Assembly (NCBI RefSeq): GCF_003788635.1
Contig: NZ_AYKH01000012.1
Location: forward strand, 124,001 to 188,000
Source: Salinisphaera orenii subsp. orenii MK-B5
GTDB lineage: Bacteria > Pseudomonadota > Gammaproteobacteria > Nevskiales > Salinisphaeraceae
Direction: 5' to 3'
DNA: 64,000 bases
Under the pieces are notes generated by a model that saw only the letters and a program-made list of their open reading frames with translations, did not search any database and was not told where the DNA came from. The position numbers were made by a program, and so were the translations under genes. Numbering within the stretch: position 1 is the stretch's first letter; each line of letters starts with the position of its first letter. Below, piece by piece: positions 1 through 9,253 of the stretch.

Positions 1-339
1 CATGAGCATGATCTTGAAAAAGCGCACCCATTCGATCTCGGCCTGTGCGGGCACGACCGCATCCAGTGTCGACAACCCGGTCCAGAGCAGAAACAGCGTC
101 ATCAGCACCATCAACGGCGTCATGCGCAGCGCCTGGCGCTGCTGCGCGTGGGCCAGCGTGCTGACCATGGTGACCACGGCGACGATCATCACCCAGGGAA
201 AGGCGGTGGCGAAGCCGTAGGCGATGCGGTGCGGATTCATGTAGCTGAACAGAATCCACAGCATCAGACCGATCACCGGCCGCATGAACGCCATGGGCAC
301 GGTGGCGGCAACGAACATCAGCAGCGCGAGCGCACGCAT
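1..339 (-). CDS. Exosortase A-associated O-antigen ligase-like (Wzy/WaaL type) membrane protein, partial
   Basis: The reading frame starts with ATG at 339, overlapping the TGA of the preceding gene (TGATG), and runs off the window edge, leaving 113 residues. The visible part is hydrophobic with several membrane segments and contains the stretch SYMNPHRIAYGFA near residue 33, which resembles the N-terminus of the exosortase A-associated O-glycosylation ligase family (TIGR03097 type). Members are polytopic inner-membrane proteins thought to polymerise or ligate polysaccharide in XrtA loci. The position at the end of the overlapping exopolysaccharide run fits. The C-terminal ligase loop lies outside the window, so the assignment rests on the N-terminus and context. 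Confidence 0.75.
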   Translation of the reverse strand, partial: MRALALLMFVAATVPMAFMRPVIGLMLWILFSYMNPHRIAYGFATAFPWVMIVAVVTMVSTLAHAQQRQALRMTPLMVLMTLFLLWTGLSTLDAVVPAQAEIEWVRFFKIMLM

Positions 340-1478
340 CAGTCGACCCCGGTCGCGGCCATGTAGCGCATGACCGCATCCATGTAGAACTTGGCGGCCC
401 AGTTCGGATAGCGATGGCGCATGTATTCGCCCCGCATCGGCGCCGATCCCGCGATGGCGCCGCGCCGCGCGCCGCAGGCATGTGCCAGCGATTGACGACT
501 CTGGTCGAAGGCGATGCAGCCACGGGCATGCTCGAGCCAGTCGGGCTCGTCCGCCGACGCACCCAGTTCCACCAGACGCAGCCAGACGACCGCCATCTGG
601 ACATTGCCGGTCAGGCAGGACCAGCGAGCGGCCGAACGCCAGTCGGCATCGAGACGGCCGGGCAGCGCGCCGTCGCGCCGCTGACCTGCGGCGACCGCAG
701 CCGCCGCCGTACGCGCCCGATCGACGTAGGCCTCAACCCCGGCGACCGCGCCGACTTCCAGAACACCGCGTGTGGCATAGGCGATGGTATGGGTCAGCGG
801 GCGATCATTGTGCTCGAGATCGTTGTGCGCGAACCAACCGTTGGGCTGCTGCTGCGTCAACGCCCAGTCGACGTTCGCGCAGGCGGCCTCGATGTAACGC
901 GGCTCACCGAGCGTGCGCCCGGCCAGCGCCAGGCCGTAGGCCACGCGCGTGTTATAGACATTGACGCCCGCATGGGAGAACGGCGATCCGAATCGTCGCC
1001 ACGCACCGTCGTCGTCCTGGGCGGCGACGAGCCAGTCGCTGGCGGCACGCAGCGATTCGGCGAATCGTGCCTCGCCGGTCTGCTCGTAGGCGGCCGCCCA
1101 GCCGAACAGCACCTGCCCGGTATTGAAGATCGTGGGCACGACCTTGGGCGCGTCCATGTTCCCCGCACGCACGCCGCCATCGGCCAGCTGGATCTCCGAT
1201 TCCCACACGGCCATGCGAGTCGCACGATCGGCGAATTCCGCCCGGCCGGTGAGATGAGCGTAATCGTAGAGCGTCGGGATGATGTAGCCCGTGGTTTCCG
1301 GATACGACGCCGCCCACTGCTTTTTTTTCACGTCATAGTAGGCCGCCACGCCGTCGTCCGGCGTCGCATCCTGCGCTCGCGCCAGCCATTCCGCGGCCGC
1401 GTCCAGCCCCGGCCGTAACGACGCCAGCACCGGGCGGCCACCGCCCATCCGTCGGATCAAACCGGATACAAGACCCAT
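339..1478 (-). CDS. Six-hairpin glycosidase-like (alpha/alpha toroid) protein of the polysaccharide locus
   Basis: The product has 379 residues and no signal peptide. The ATG at 1478 overlaps the stop of the upstream gene (TGATG) and has a GGAG nine bases before it. The sequence repeats helical hairpins with aromatic and Gly-rich turns (PETTGYIIPTLYDYA, DGAWRRFGSPFSHAGVNVYNT, QPNGWFAHNDLEHNDRPLTHT), as in alpha/alpha-toroid carbohydrate enzymes. Such folds occur in glycoside hydrolases, lyases and epimerases; the catalytic type cannot be told from sequence alone. It probably acts on, or senses, the polymer or an intermediate made by this cluster. No close named family is recognised. Confidence 0.6.
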   Translation of the reverse strand: MGLVSGLIRRMGGGRPVLASLRPGLDAAAEWLARAQDATPDDGVAAYYDVKKKQWAASYPETTGYIIPTLYDYAHLTGRAEFADRATRMAVWESEIQLADGGVRAGNMDAPKVVPTIFNTGQVLFGWAAAYEQTGEARFAESLRAASDWLVAAQDDDGAWRRFGSPFSHAGVNVYNTRVAYGLALAGRTLGEPRYIEAACANVDWALTQQQPNGWFAHNDLEHNDRPLTHTIAYATRGVLEVGAVAGVEAYVDRARTAAAAVAAGQRRDGALPGRLDADWRSAARWSCLTGNVQMAVVWLRLVELGASADEPDWLEHARGCIAFDQSRQSLAHACGARRGAIAGSAPMRGEYMRHRYPNWAAKFYMDAVMRYMAATGVD

Positions 1479-2653
1479 CAACGATCACTCCGCAATAGTC
1501 GCTTCAAGCGTACCCGAACACGCGAGGCCAGCCGAGCGAGTTCCGGCCCCGGATCGTCGATGCGCCACAGGGCATCCACACTGCGCGCGCCCTCGATCGT
1601 CCGGGTTTCCTCGGCCGGCGTACGCTCGGCCGACTGGGTGTCCGACATCCGCTCGCGCCAGATTCGCCGCGCCGCACTCCCGCCGGCCGGCGGCGGGGCC
1701 AGACCACAGGCGCTCCGATAGGCGGCGAGCGGCAGATTCACGCCGTTGAGCGTGGCCACCTCCTCCTGGTAATCAGTGCGTCCCACCGTGGGCTCCACGA
1801 CCACGTATCGGCCGCTACGCGGGTCTCGCTTGTATTCCATACTCGCCAGCCCGTGCACGCCGGCCTGCCGGAAGAACGCGGTGGTCGATTCGATGATTTC
1901 GACCGCCTCCGGCGCCGGGCCGCAACTGGCCGTGCCCCCCACCCGCGGCGGCCAGGAACGGATCTTGCGCCCGACGAAGCTCGTCGGCGCGGCCCCATCG
2001 GCCGGCAGGTGTTGAAGACAGAAGTATAGATCCGAATCGGTCCCCTCGATCCACTCCTGAACGATCACATCGGGCAGCACCGGCAGTATGCGCTCGACCA
2101 GCTCACGGGCCGGGACGTGCGTGTCGAACCGATACGCCTTGCTGAAGGCCGCCTCGTAGCCCGCATCCCGTCGGGCGGGTTTGACGATCAGGGGCGGCGT
2201 CAGCGCATCGAGTCCGCTCACATCCGCCGCACTCTGGATTCTCAGCGTTCTGGGTATCGCCAGTCCCGCGGCCTCGGCGGCAGCGCGCACGCCGTCCTTG
2301 TTCAACAGGGGCGCCAGCGTGTCGGGCGCCGACAGCGTCATTCGAAAACGCGTCGCCAGACGGGCGTAATGCGTCATGACGTGGACGACGCTTTCCTCCA
2401 TCGTCAGTATCAGCACCGGCCGGTCCGCCGCATCGGCCGCCACACGCTCCAGCGTTGCGAGCAGCGCCTCGCCGCCACCGGCGGCGTCATAAAACACCTT
2501 GCGACCGTGACGGCTGCGCATCGCGGGCTCATCGCCATGCGTGCCGACGACGACGCTGGGTACGCCGGCGGCCGCCAGACTTCGCAGCACGCCCAGACCG
2601 TTCAAGCCGGCCCCGACGATCACCGCCGGCACGTTGTCGCTTGCCCTGCTCAC
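1478..2653 (-). CDS. ATP-grasp domain protein (carboxylate-amine/thiol ligase-like)
   Basis: This is a 391-residue protein. A Rossmann-like start (VGAGLNGLGVLRSLAAAG) is followed by a region with the spacing of ATP-grasp enzymes (LLNKDGVRAAAEAAGLAIPRT, PPLIVKPARRDAGYE, and an acidic VVEPTVGRTDY segment). ATP-grasp proteins join a carboxylate to an amine or thiol through an acyl-phosphate. The start is GTG at 2653, overlapping the upstream stop as GTGA; no better ATG lies nearby and no clear ribosome site is seen, suggesting translational coupling. Placed between glycosyltransferases, it may add an amino acid or similar group to a sugar. The substrate is unknown. Confidence 0.75.
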   Translation of the reverse strand: MSRASDNVPAVIVGAGLNGLGVLRSLAAAGVPSVVVGTHGDEPAMRSRHGRKVFYDAAGGGEALLATLERVAADAADRPVLILTMEESVVHVMTHYARLATRFRMTLSAPDTLAPLLNKDGVRAAAEAAGLAIPRTLRIQSAADVSGLDALTPPLIVKPARRDAGYEAAFSKAYRFDTHVPARELVERILPVLPDVIVQEWIEGTDSDLYFCLQHLPADGAAPTSFVGRKIRSWPPRVGGTASCGPAPEAVEIIESTTAFFRQAGVHGLASMEYKRDPRSGRYVVVEPTVGRTDYQEEVATLNGVNLPLAAYRSACGLAPPPAGGSAARRIWRERMSDTQSAERTPAEETRTIEGARSVDALWRIDDPGPELARLASRVRVRLKRLLRSDR

Positions 2654-3882
2654 GAGCGCGCCGTATCGCGACGATTCTCGCCCAGCAGCGACTCGTACAA
2701 CGGCGCGTAGCGCGCCGCGCTGGCGCGCCAGGTACGCTCCTGTTCGACGAACCGGCGCCCCGCAGCGCGGACGTCATCCAGCTGCGCCTCGGGTGCGGCA
2801 GCCAGCTGTGCCACGCATTCGGCCAGCGCCGCCGGAGACTCGGGCTCGAACAGGAACCCGGTCTCACGATCGCGGATCAGTTCCCGATGCCCGCCCACGT
2901 CGGAGGCGGCGACGAGACGCGCCTGCGCCATGGCCTCCAGCGGCTTGAGCGGGGTGACGAGCTCGGTGAGCCGATGCCGCAGCCGCGGGAAGACCAACAG
3001 ATCCATGAGCCCGTAATAGCGCTCGATCTGGTCGTGCGGGACGCGGCCCGTGAAGATCACGCGGTCCTCGAGACCCTGCGCCGACACGAGCGAGCGCAGT
3101 GCCGCCTCGTCCGGGCCGCCACCGACCAGAAGCAGCTTGAAGCGCCCATCCCGCAGCGGCGGCTGCGCCATGGCCCGCACCGCGATATCGAGGCCCTCGT
3201 AGCGATAGAACGAACCGGCGAAACCGAGTACATAGTCGTCCGACAGACCCAGCGACGACGCCAGCTCGGCATCTTCGGGCAGGTGCGTGGTGAATCGCTC
3301 GACGTCGACCGCGTTGGGTATCACGGTGATGCGATCGTCGGCCACGCCGCGTTCGGCGATCGCGCCGCGCAGCCCGTCACAGATCGTCGTGACTGCATCC
3401 GCGCGCCGCATGGCGAAGGTCTCGGCCGCACGCGTCGCGCGATAGCGCGCGTCGCCCTCGCGGCAGCTGCCGTGTTCCACCGCGGCGTCCTCCCAGAACG
3501 CACGAATCTCGTAGACCAGCGGCAGGCCATGACGCCGCGCCACGCGCCAGGCCGGCAGCGCGTTGAGCACCGGCGAATGGGCGTGAATGAGCGCAGGCCG
3601 GGCGGTTTCGACCAGCCGCTCCAACCGCCGTTCGATAGCGCGCATGACGGCCAGCTCCCCTGCGATCGGCGCCTGCGCGAGGCGGCCACGCGGCGACGGC
3701 GTTCGATGGAAATGCCAACCATCGGCATCCGCCTCCAGACAATCGCCGCTGTCCTGCTTGGGACCGGTCATGAGCACCGGCTCCCATCCCAGCGCGACCT
3801 GCTCGCGCATCAGCGCCAGCGTGCGAAAGGTGTAACCGCTGTGCAGCGGCGCGGAATGATCGAGTACGTGCACTATCCGCAT
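2650..3882 (-). CDS. Exosortase A-associated GT4 glycosyltransferase (Daro_2409-like)
   Basis: This 410-residue protein has a GT-B fold. Its N-terminus, MRIVHVLDHSAPLHSGYTFR, is characteristic of the PEP-CTERM/exosortase A-associated glycosyltransferase family TIGR04063. The C-terminal half carries the GT4 donor-binding region with an EX7E-like segment (PLKPLEAMAQARLVAASDVGG). It would add one sugar from a nucleotide donor to a lipid-linked intermediate on the cytoplasmic face of the membrane. It lies three bases after the next upstream glycosyltransferase and overlaps the ATP-grasp gene by four bases, so it is part of the same transcript. The sugar is not predictable. Confidence 0.88.
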   Translation of the reverse strand: MRIVHVLDHSAPLHSGYTFRTLALMREQVALGWEPVLMTGPKQDSGDCLEADADGWHFHRTPSPRGRLAQAPIAGELAVMRAIERRLERLVETARPALIHAHSPVLNALPAWRVARRHGLPLVYEIRAFWEDAAVEHGSCREGDARYRATRAAETFAMRRADAVTTICDGLRGAIAERGVADDRITVIPNAVDVERFTTHLPEDAELASSLGLSDDYVLGFAGSFYRYEGLDIAVRAMAQPPLRDGRFKLLLVGGGPDEAALRSLVSAQGLEDRVIFTGRVPHDQIERYYGLMDLLVFPRLRHRLTELVTPLKPLEAMAQARLVAASDVGGHRELIRDRETGFLFEPESPAALAECVAQLAAAPEAQLDDVRAAGRRFVEQERTWRASAARYAPLYESLLGENRRDTARS

Positions 3883-3885
3883 GCG

Positions 3886-5109
3886 TCAGTCCGCCGCTCC
3901 GTTGGTCACGCGGCTCGTCTCCGACGCCGCGCCGTGATCGAGAATGTTCCGAAACATGCGCAGTTGACCGCGCGTCGTGGTGTCCCAGCCGAAATCCTCG
4001 GCGTAATGCCGCCGCCGTCGCCGCCCCTCGGGCATGATCGCCTCGCCGTCGAGCTCGGCCCAGGCTCGAGCCACGGCAGCGCCCGTTCGCGCCTCGATCA
4101 ATACGCCGGCCGGCGCACCGGTGATGACCTCCGGAATGCCGTCGACGTCGGTCGCGATGACCGCGGTACCGCAGGCAATCGCCTCGAGCACCACGTTCGG
4201 CATACCTTCCGAGCGCGCCGCCAGCACCAGCGCGTCGGCGGCGCTGTAATACATCGGCAGGTCGTCGTGCTCGATCGCACCCAGAAAACGTACGCGGTCG
4301 ACAACGCCCAGCCGGCTCGCCTGATCGCGCAGACCGTCTTCCAGCGGCCCGTCGCCGGCGATCAGCAGCGTGACGGTCGGCACGTGCACGAGCGCGTCGA
4401 TCGCGACATCCACGCCCTTGCGCTCGATCAGGTGGCCGACACACAGCCACACGGGGCCGTTCACACCAAGCGCTGCACGGTCGGCTTCGCGATCCCGCGG
4501 GGCGAAACGCGTCAGATCGACGCCGTTGCGCAGCACGCTGATACGATCACGGTCGATGCCGAGCGCTTCGAGCCGAGCCGCCAGCGAGCGTGAAACCGTC
4601 ACCAGACCGCTCGCCCGGCGTGCGGCGCGCCGGATCTGATGCCCGGGACCTCGCATGCCGGCGATCTGGTTCAGATCCGCACCCCGGGCCGTGACGACGA
4701 ACGGCCGGCGAAACCAGCCGGCAAGCCAGGCCGCGGCCACGCCGTCGGGATAGAAATAATGGCTGTCGATGAGATCGAAATCGAACCCCTCGCGCCGCCA
4801 GCGTTTCAGCGTCGCGCGGACCGATCGGGCCATCGTCAGTGGCGACAGCATCATGCCGACCTTCGGCACGACGAGATAGCGCGGATGTTCGACGAGGATG
4901 CCGTGGCGCACTTCCCGTTTCGGCACCGCCGCCATGCGCGCATAGCGACCGAAACGTTCGTGCGTGGAAAAGAACCACGGCACCGGCGCGACCACGCGCG
5001 CCTCGACCTCGCCGGTAGCCACCAGCTGGCGCAGGCGCTCCTCCACGAAAATACCGTGGCGCGGCTGCCGACTGTTCGGATACAGACCGGTCACCACCGC
5101 AACCCGCAT
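3886..5109 (-). CDS. GT4 family glycosyltransferase
   Basis: The product is a GT-B glycosyltransferase of 407 residues. The N-terminal domain begins MRVAVVTGLYPNSRQPRHG, and the C-terminal domain has the retaining GT4 signature EGMPNVVLEAIACGTAVIATD with both glutamates of the EX7E motif. I chose ATG 5109 because GGAGAGG sits six bases upstream; an alternative ATG at 5133 overlaps the sulfotransferase stop (ATGA) and would add eight residues without a clear ribosome site. It resembles teichuronic acid or EPS-type transferases and probably extends the repeat unit. Donor and acceptor are unknown. Confidence 0.85.
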   Translation of the reverse strand: MRVAVVTGLYPNSRQPRHGIFVEERLRQLVATGEVEARVVAPVPWFFSTHERFGRYARMAAVPKREVRHGILVEHPRYLVVPKVGMMLSPLTMARSVRATLKRWRREGFDFDLIDSHYFYPDGVAAAWLAGWFRRPFVVTARGADLNQIAGMRGPGHQIRRAARRASGLVTVSRSLAARLEALGIDRDRISVLRNGVDLTRFAPRDREADRAALGVNGPVWLCVGHLIERKGVDVAIDALVHVPTVTLLIAGDGPLEDGLRDQASRLGVVDRVRFLGAIEHDDLPMYYSAADALVLAARSEGMPNVVLEAIACGTAVIATDVDGIPEVITGAPAGVLIEARTGAAVARAWAELDGEAIMPEGRRRRRHYAEDFGWDTTTRGQLRMFRNILDHGAASETSRVTNGAAD

Positions 5110-5129
5110 CGGGCGCCTCTCCGCGCGCG

Positions 5130-6146
5130 TCATCGGGCGTGCTCGGCCGGCGGCTGCATCGTCATGTACGGCGCGCCGATCTCGCTGCGCGCTACGATCG
5201 CCATGACCTTCTCGACCGTGTCCGCGTCGAGTTCCTCACGCCAGCGCCAGGCGGAGATTTCCGGGTCCTTGTACACGCTGTAGTACCCGGAGCGCGCACT
5301 GCGCGTACTCCGCGCGACGAAATCGGCCGTCTGCTCGTTCCAGGACAGGCCGCATGCGTCGAACAAGGCCCGCAACCGCGTTTCCGGCGCCCGACAGACG
5401 TCCTCGTAATAGACGCAGTGATAGCGTCCGGCATCACGGCTTTCCCGCCACGCCTTCTCATTGATCAGCACCCAGCGCCAGGCGAGACGCTCGACCGGCG
5501 TCAGCGTCTTCATGCGATCGATGGCAATGCCGTAGCGCTCACCGAGCGGCGTGCCCTCGACCGCGGCAAAGATCCCGTAGTCCTCGCTGTTGGAATTGGC
5601 GCTCGAAAAGCTGTTACCCGCCAGACCGCGGTTCACGGATGCGATATAGCCGCAGGGGTGACGCAAGAGATGCACGCCCCGGGCCTCCGGTAGCACCGTG
5701 AGCGCGGTGCCGAGACGGCCCAGGGAGTTGATCGACTTCCACACGATCCGGCGATCGGCGTACCGACGGGCGTTGACGTGAAACAGGACGGGGAAATCCG
5801 GGTAGAAGCGGCTGACCACGCGCGCGAACTCGACGCCGACATCCATCAGCCGTGCGCGCGGCGTCGACATATAGGCCTTGGCGAACAGGGGGCGCTTACC
5901 GGCCACCCGCTGCGCGCGGATATCGGGCAGGCGCGCCACGAACTCCTGCAGCTCCCGGGCATGGTCCGCGGCATCATCGAGAGACGGATCGCGCGGCATC
6001 GCAAGCGGCGACCAGCTGTCCGGCTCGTGCCGATACAGCACGTCCGGATGGCTGTCGAACAACTTGCCGATCCAGGTCGTGCCCGACCGGGGCATGCCGA
6101 ACAGCAGGATGTAGCCATCGCCCGTCACGGTATCCCGATCAGGCAT
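5130..6146 (-). CDS. PAPS-dependent sulfotransferase
   Basis: The 338-residue product starts with the 5'-phosphosulfate-binding loop GMPRSGTTWIGKLF at residues 17-30, the hallmark of cytosolic and carbohydrate sulfotransferases using PAPS. A second conserved region, HLLRHPCGYIASVNRG, matches the 3'-phosphate-binding motif with Arg and Ser. The ATG at 6146 has GGAG seven bases upstream and overlaps the amidotransferase stop by eight bases; an upstream in-frame GTG at 6188 is less likely. The location inside the polysaccharide run suggests that the exported polymer, or a lipid-linked precursor, is sulfated. No PAPS synthesis genes are in the window. Confidence 0.88.
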   Translation of the reverse strand: MPDRDTVTGDGYILLFGMPRSGTTWIGKLFDSHPDVLYRHEPDSWSPLAMPRDPSLDDAADHARELQEFVARLPDIRAQRVAGKRPLFAKAYMSTPRARLMDVGVEFARVVSRFYPDFPVLFHVNARRYADRRIVWKSINSLGRLGTALTVLPEARGVHLLRHPCGYIASVNRGLAGNSFSSANSNSEDYGIFAAVEGTPLGERYGIAIDRMKTLTPVERLAWRWVLINEKAWRESRDAGRYHCVYYEDVCRAPETRLRALFDACGLSWNEQTADFVARSTRSARSGYYSVYKDPEISAWRWREELDADTVEKVMAIVARSEIGAPYMTMQPPAEHAR

Positions 6147-8070
6147 GAGCCGGCTCCGCCGTCGTCGTGACGTCGTGCGTCGCTCCACCGAGCTGACGCG
6201 CGAGAAAGCGCGAGAGCATCAGCAGCGACCAGATCGCGGGGCCGTGATCACGCCGCCCGGAGACGTGCTGTTCCCACAGGTCGGCGAGTGCGCTGCGGTC
6301 GAACACGCCGCAGTCGACCAGCGGCCCCGCCGTGAGCGCGCCTTCGCCGGCGTCGCGCAGCGGCCCGCGGAACCAGTCCGCGATCGGCGCGGAGAATCCC
6401 TGCTTGCGGCGGTACAGGATGTCGTCCGACAGGTGCCCCTCAAAGGCTTTCTTGAGCACGTACTTGCCTTGTCCCCGATGCAGTTTGAGGTCGGGGCGCA
6501 GGCTCGCGGACCAGCCCACGAACTCGTGATCCAGCAGCGGCACGCGCACCTCGAGCCCGTGCGCCATGCTGGCCCGGTCGACCTTGGTGAGGATATCGCC
6601 CGGCAGCCAGGTCTTGAAATCCAGATACTGGGCGATCGAGAGCGCGTGCTCGGTGCCGGCGTTATCGCCGTGCGCGCGGAACAGGTCCCGCGCGCGATAA
6701 CCGTCGAGTTCGGACTTGAACGCCGTGCTGTACAGGCGCTCGCGCAGATCCTGCGGGATCACGGAGACGCTGTGGCAGTAGGCCTCCGCCGTGTCCATGG
6801 CCAGCGACTGGAAGGTGGTCTTGGCCCTGAACACGCGCGGCGCCCAATCCATTTTCGGGTAGAGCGCGCCAAGCACACCAAACACCGGCTTGCGAATCGA
6901 GGCCGGCAGCTTGGCGCGCGCACGCGATTCGTTCCAGTGCAGCCGATGGCGACGATACCCGGCGAAGTTCTCGTCGCCGCCGTCGCCGGACAGCGCGACC
7001 TTCACCTGCTGCCGGGCGAGCTCGCAGACGCGATAGGTCGGCAGCGCGGAGCTGTCGGCAAAGGGTTCGTCGTAGACGTCGACCAGCGTATCGATGAGGC
7101 CGAATTCCTGACTCGCGATCCGATGCTCACGATGATCGGTGCCGAACTGACGCGCGACCTGACGGGCGTGGTCGGATTCGTCGAAGTCGGCATGGTCGAA
7201 GCCGATCGCGCAGGTCTTGACCGGCTCGTCGGAGGCACCGGCCATGAGCGAGACCACCGCGCTGGAATCCACACCCCCGGACAGAAACGCCCCGAGCGGC
7301 ACGTCCGCGACCAGACGCATGCGCACCGCCTCGTCCAGCCGCTCGTGCAGCTCGGTGGCCGTGGCCTCGGGCGCGTCGCTCTGTCGGGTCTCGAAGTCCA
7401 GATCCCAGTAGGCCGTCGGCGACGGCGCCGCACCGGGCTGCCATGACAGCGTGTGCCCGGCGGCCAGCTTGAAGGTGTCGCGGAAGATCGCGTACGGCTC
7501 GGGCACGTAGCCGAGCGCGAGATAGCATTCCAGTGCCCGCGGCTCGACGCTGCGCCCGATGCGCGGGTGCGCCATCAAGGTCTTGAGTTCGGAGCCGAAG
7601 ACGAGATCGCCGTCGGCCGTCAGCCCGTAGTACAGGGGCTTGATGCCGAGCCGGTCGCGGGCAAGAAACACGCGCTGTGTCTGCGCGTCCCAGATCGCGA
7701 AGGCGAACATGCCGCGCAGATGATCGACGCAGGACTCGCCCCAATGCTGCCAGGCCCGCAGCAGCGTTTCCGTGTCACAGTGACCGTCGAAATGATAACC
7801 GGCCTGCTCGAGCTCGGCGTTGAGCGCGCGGTAGTTGTAGATCTCGCCGTTGTAGACGAGCGTGTAGCGCCCATCCTCGCTACGCATCGGCTGCTCGCCG
7901 CTGGCCGGATCGATGATCGTCAGCCGACGATGACCTAGCCCCGCCCCGGCCAGCAGCGCGCAGTCGTGCTGATCCGGCCCGCGGTGCGCCTGCGCCGTGT
8001 TCATCGCCTCGAGGGTCGCCCGTTCGGGGGTGCGTCCGTCGGCGGTGACGATGCCTGTCAATCCACACAT
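6139..8070 (-). CDS. asnB: Exosortase A system amidotransferase 1 (asparagine synthase, glutamine-hydrolysing)
   Basis: This 643-residue protein has a class II glutamine amidotransferase domain, with the catalytic Cys at position 2 (MCGLTGIV) and the AHRGPD motif, followed by an asparagine synthase PP-loop domain with SGGVDSS. ATG 8070 is required to expose Cys2; the longer open frame upstream is not coding. In XrtA loci this subtype (TIGR03108, amidotransferase 1) is thought to amidate a sugar carboxylate or other polymer group and not to make free asparagine. It is 11 bases after the stp2-type glycosyltransferase gene. The true acceptor is unknown. Confidence 0.9.
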   Translation of the reverse strand: MCGLTGIVTADGRTPERATLEAMNTAQAHRGPDQHDCALLAGAGLGHRRLTIIDPASGEQPMRSEDGRYTLVYNGEIYNYRALNAELEQAGYHFDGHCDTETLLRAWQHWGESCVDHLRGMFAFAIWDAQTQRVFLARDRLGIKPLYYGLTADGDLVFGSELKTLMAHPRIGRSVEPRALECYLALGYVPEPYAIFRDTFKLAAGHTLSWQPGAAPSPTAYWDLDFETRQSDAPEATATELHERLDEAVRMRLVADVPLGAFLSGGVDSSAVVSLMAGASDEPVKTCAIGFDHADFDESDHARQVARQFGTDHREHRIASQEFGLIDTLVDVYDEPFADSSALPTYRVCELARQQVKVALSGDGGDENFAGYRRHRLHWNESRARAKLPASIRKPVFGVLGALYPKMDWAPRVFRAKTTFQSLAMDTAEAYCHSVSVIPQDLRERLYSTAFKSELDGYRARDLFRAHGDNAGTEHALSIAQYLDFKTWLPGDILTKVDRASMAHGLEVRVPLLDHEFVGWSASLRPDLKLHRGQGKYVLKKAFEGHLSDDILYRRKQGFSAPIADWFRGPLRDAGEGALTAGPLVDCGVFDRSALADLWEQHVSGRRDHGPAIWSLLMLSRFLARQLGGATHDVTTTAEPAHA

Positions 8071-8081
8071 AGCGTCGAGTG

Positions 8082-9248
8082 CTAGTCTCCGAGCAACTGG
8101 TCGTAGAGGCGTATGTAGCCGTCGGTCATGGCCGCCACGCTGAACGCCTCGCACACGCGGGCCCGGCCGGCTTCGCCGTAGGCGCGCCGGGTCTCCGGTG
8201 CCGCGGCGAGCGACCGCATCGCTTCGGCCAGCGCCAAGGCGTCGCCGGACGGCACGAGCATGCCGGTGCGTTCCGGGGCCACCAATTCCGGGTTGCCACC
8301 CACCGCCGTGGCCACCACCGGCAGGCCGCTGGCCATGGCTTCGAGGATCGTCAGCGCCACGCCTTCGGCCACCGACGAGCAGACGTAGATGTCCAGGTCG
8401 CGCAGCACCGCCTCGACGTCATCGCGCGAACCCGGCAGCCGGACCCGGTCCGCGAGACCGTATTCGGCCACCCGCGCCTCGAGTGCGGCCCGCGCCGGGC
8501 CGTCGCCGACGATGACGAGTCCCAGCCGCTGATCGCCCTCGGCCGCGCAGGCTTCGGCGAAGGCATCGATGAGCGTGTCGAAGCCCTTCACCGGGTCGAG
8601 ACGCCCCACCGTACCGAACAATATATCGCACGCAACCAGATCCGGTGCGGCGCGATCGATTCCAATCTCGCTTTCGGACGGCGTGTAGCGCGCGGTATCG
8701 ATTCCGTTATAGATCAGCTGCGTGCGCGCGCGCCCGACCCGCACCTCGTCCACAAGCCAGCGTTCGAGATCCGCGGACACCGGCACGAAACGGCTGATGG
8801 CCGGCGCCAGCACTCGCCGCATCCAGCGATATCTGGGATTGCTGCCCTGCGGATCCGAAACATCGCGCCCGTGCTCGGCGTGCACGATCCGCCGAACGCC
8901 GGCGAGCCGCGCCCAGAAGGCCACGTCCAGCGCCCCGATATTGTAGGTGTGCACGATGGCCGGACGCAGCGCACGCAGCCGGCGCGTCAGGCGCAGATAG
9001 GCGGCCACGTCCTTGCCCGGCCGCTTGCCCAGCGCCTCGACCGGCACTCCGAGGGCTTCGGCCCGATCGGCGCGCACGCCCCGGCCACGCAGGCAGAGGA
9101 CGCGATGCGAATAGCGATCACAGGTTCGCGCAATGACGGTGAGCGCCACCGTTTCCATACCGCCGACACCGAATTCGTCCAGCACATGCACGATCACCGG
9201 TCGCGCCGCGGCGATCGGATGCTCGGCGTGGGCCTGGGTCCGCGGCAT
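8082..9248 (-). CDS. XrtA/EpsH1 system glycosyltransferase of the stp2 type
   Basis: The 388-residue product is a GT4 enzyme. The early motif VIVHVLDEFGVGGMETVAL and the later SSVAEGVALTILEAMASG match the sugar transferase family found beside exosortase A (TIGR03088). ATG 9248 lies five bases beyond the exosortase stop and directly precedes a normal GT-B N-terminus; the longer open frame up to 9404 overlaps xrtA and lacks family similarity. It likely adds a sugar to the exopolysaccharide repeat on the cytoplasmic side. Confidence 0.88.
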   Translation of the reverse strand: MPRTQAHAEHPIAAARPVIVHVLDEFGVGGMETVALTVIARTCDRYSHRVLCLRGRGVRADRAEALGVPVEALGKRPGKDVAAYLRLTRRLRALRPAIVHTYNIGALDVAFWARLAGVRRIVHAEHGRDVSDPQGSNPRYRWMRRVLAPAISRFVPVSADLERWLVDEVRVGRARTQLIYNGIDTARYTPSESEIGIDRAAPDLVACDILFGTVGRLDPVKGFDTLIDAFAEACAAEGDQRLGLVIVGDGPARAALEARVAEYGLADRVRLPGSRDDVEAVLRDLDIYVCSSVAEGVALTILEAMASGLPVVATAVGGNPELVAPERTGMLVPSGDALALAEAMRSLAAAPETRRAYGEAGRARVCEAFSVAAMTDGYIRLYDQLLGD

Positions 9249-9253
9249 GCCGG

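Noticed and set aside
2455-4593. 712-residue plus-strand open frame
   Set aside because: It lies opposite two well-supported glycosyltransferases, is Arg/His-rich, and shows no domain. It is the mirror frame expected in high-GC DNA.
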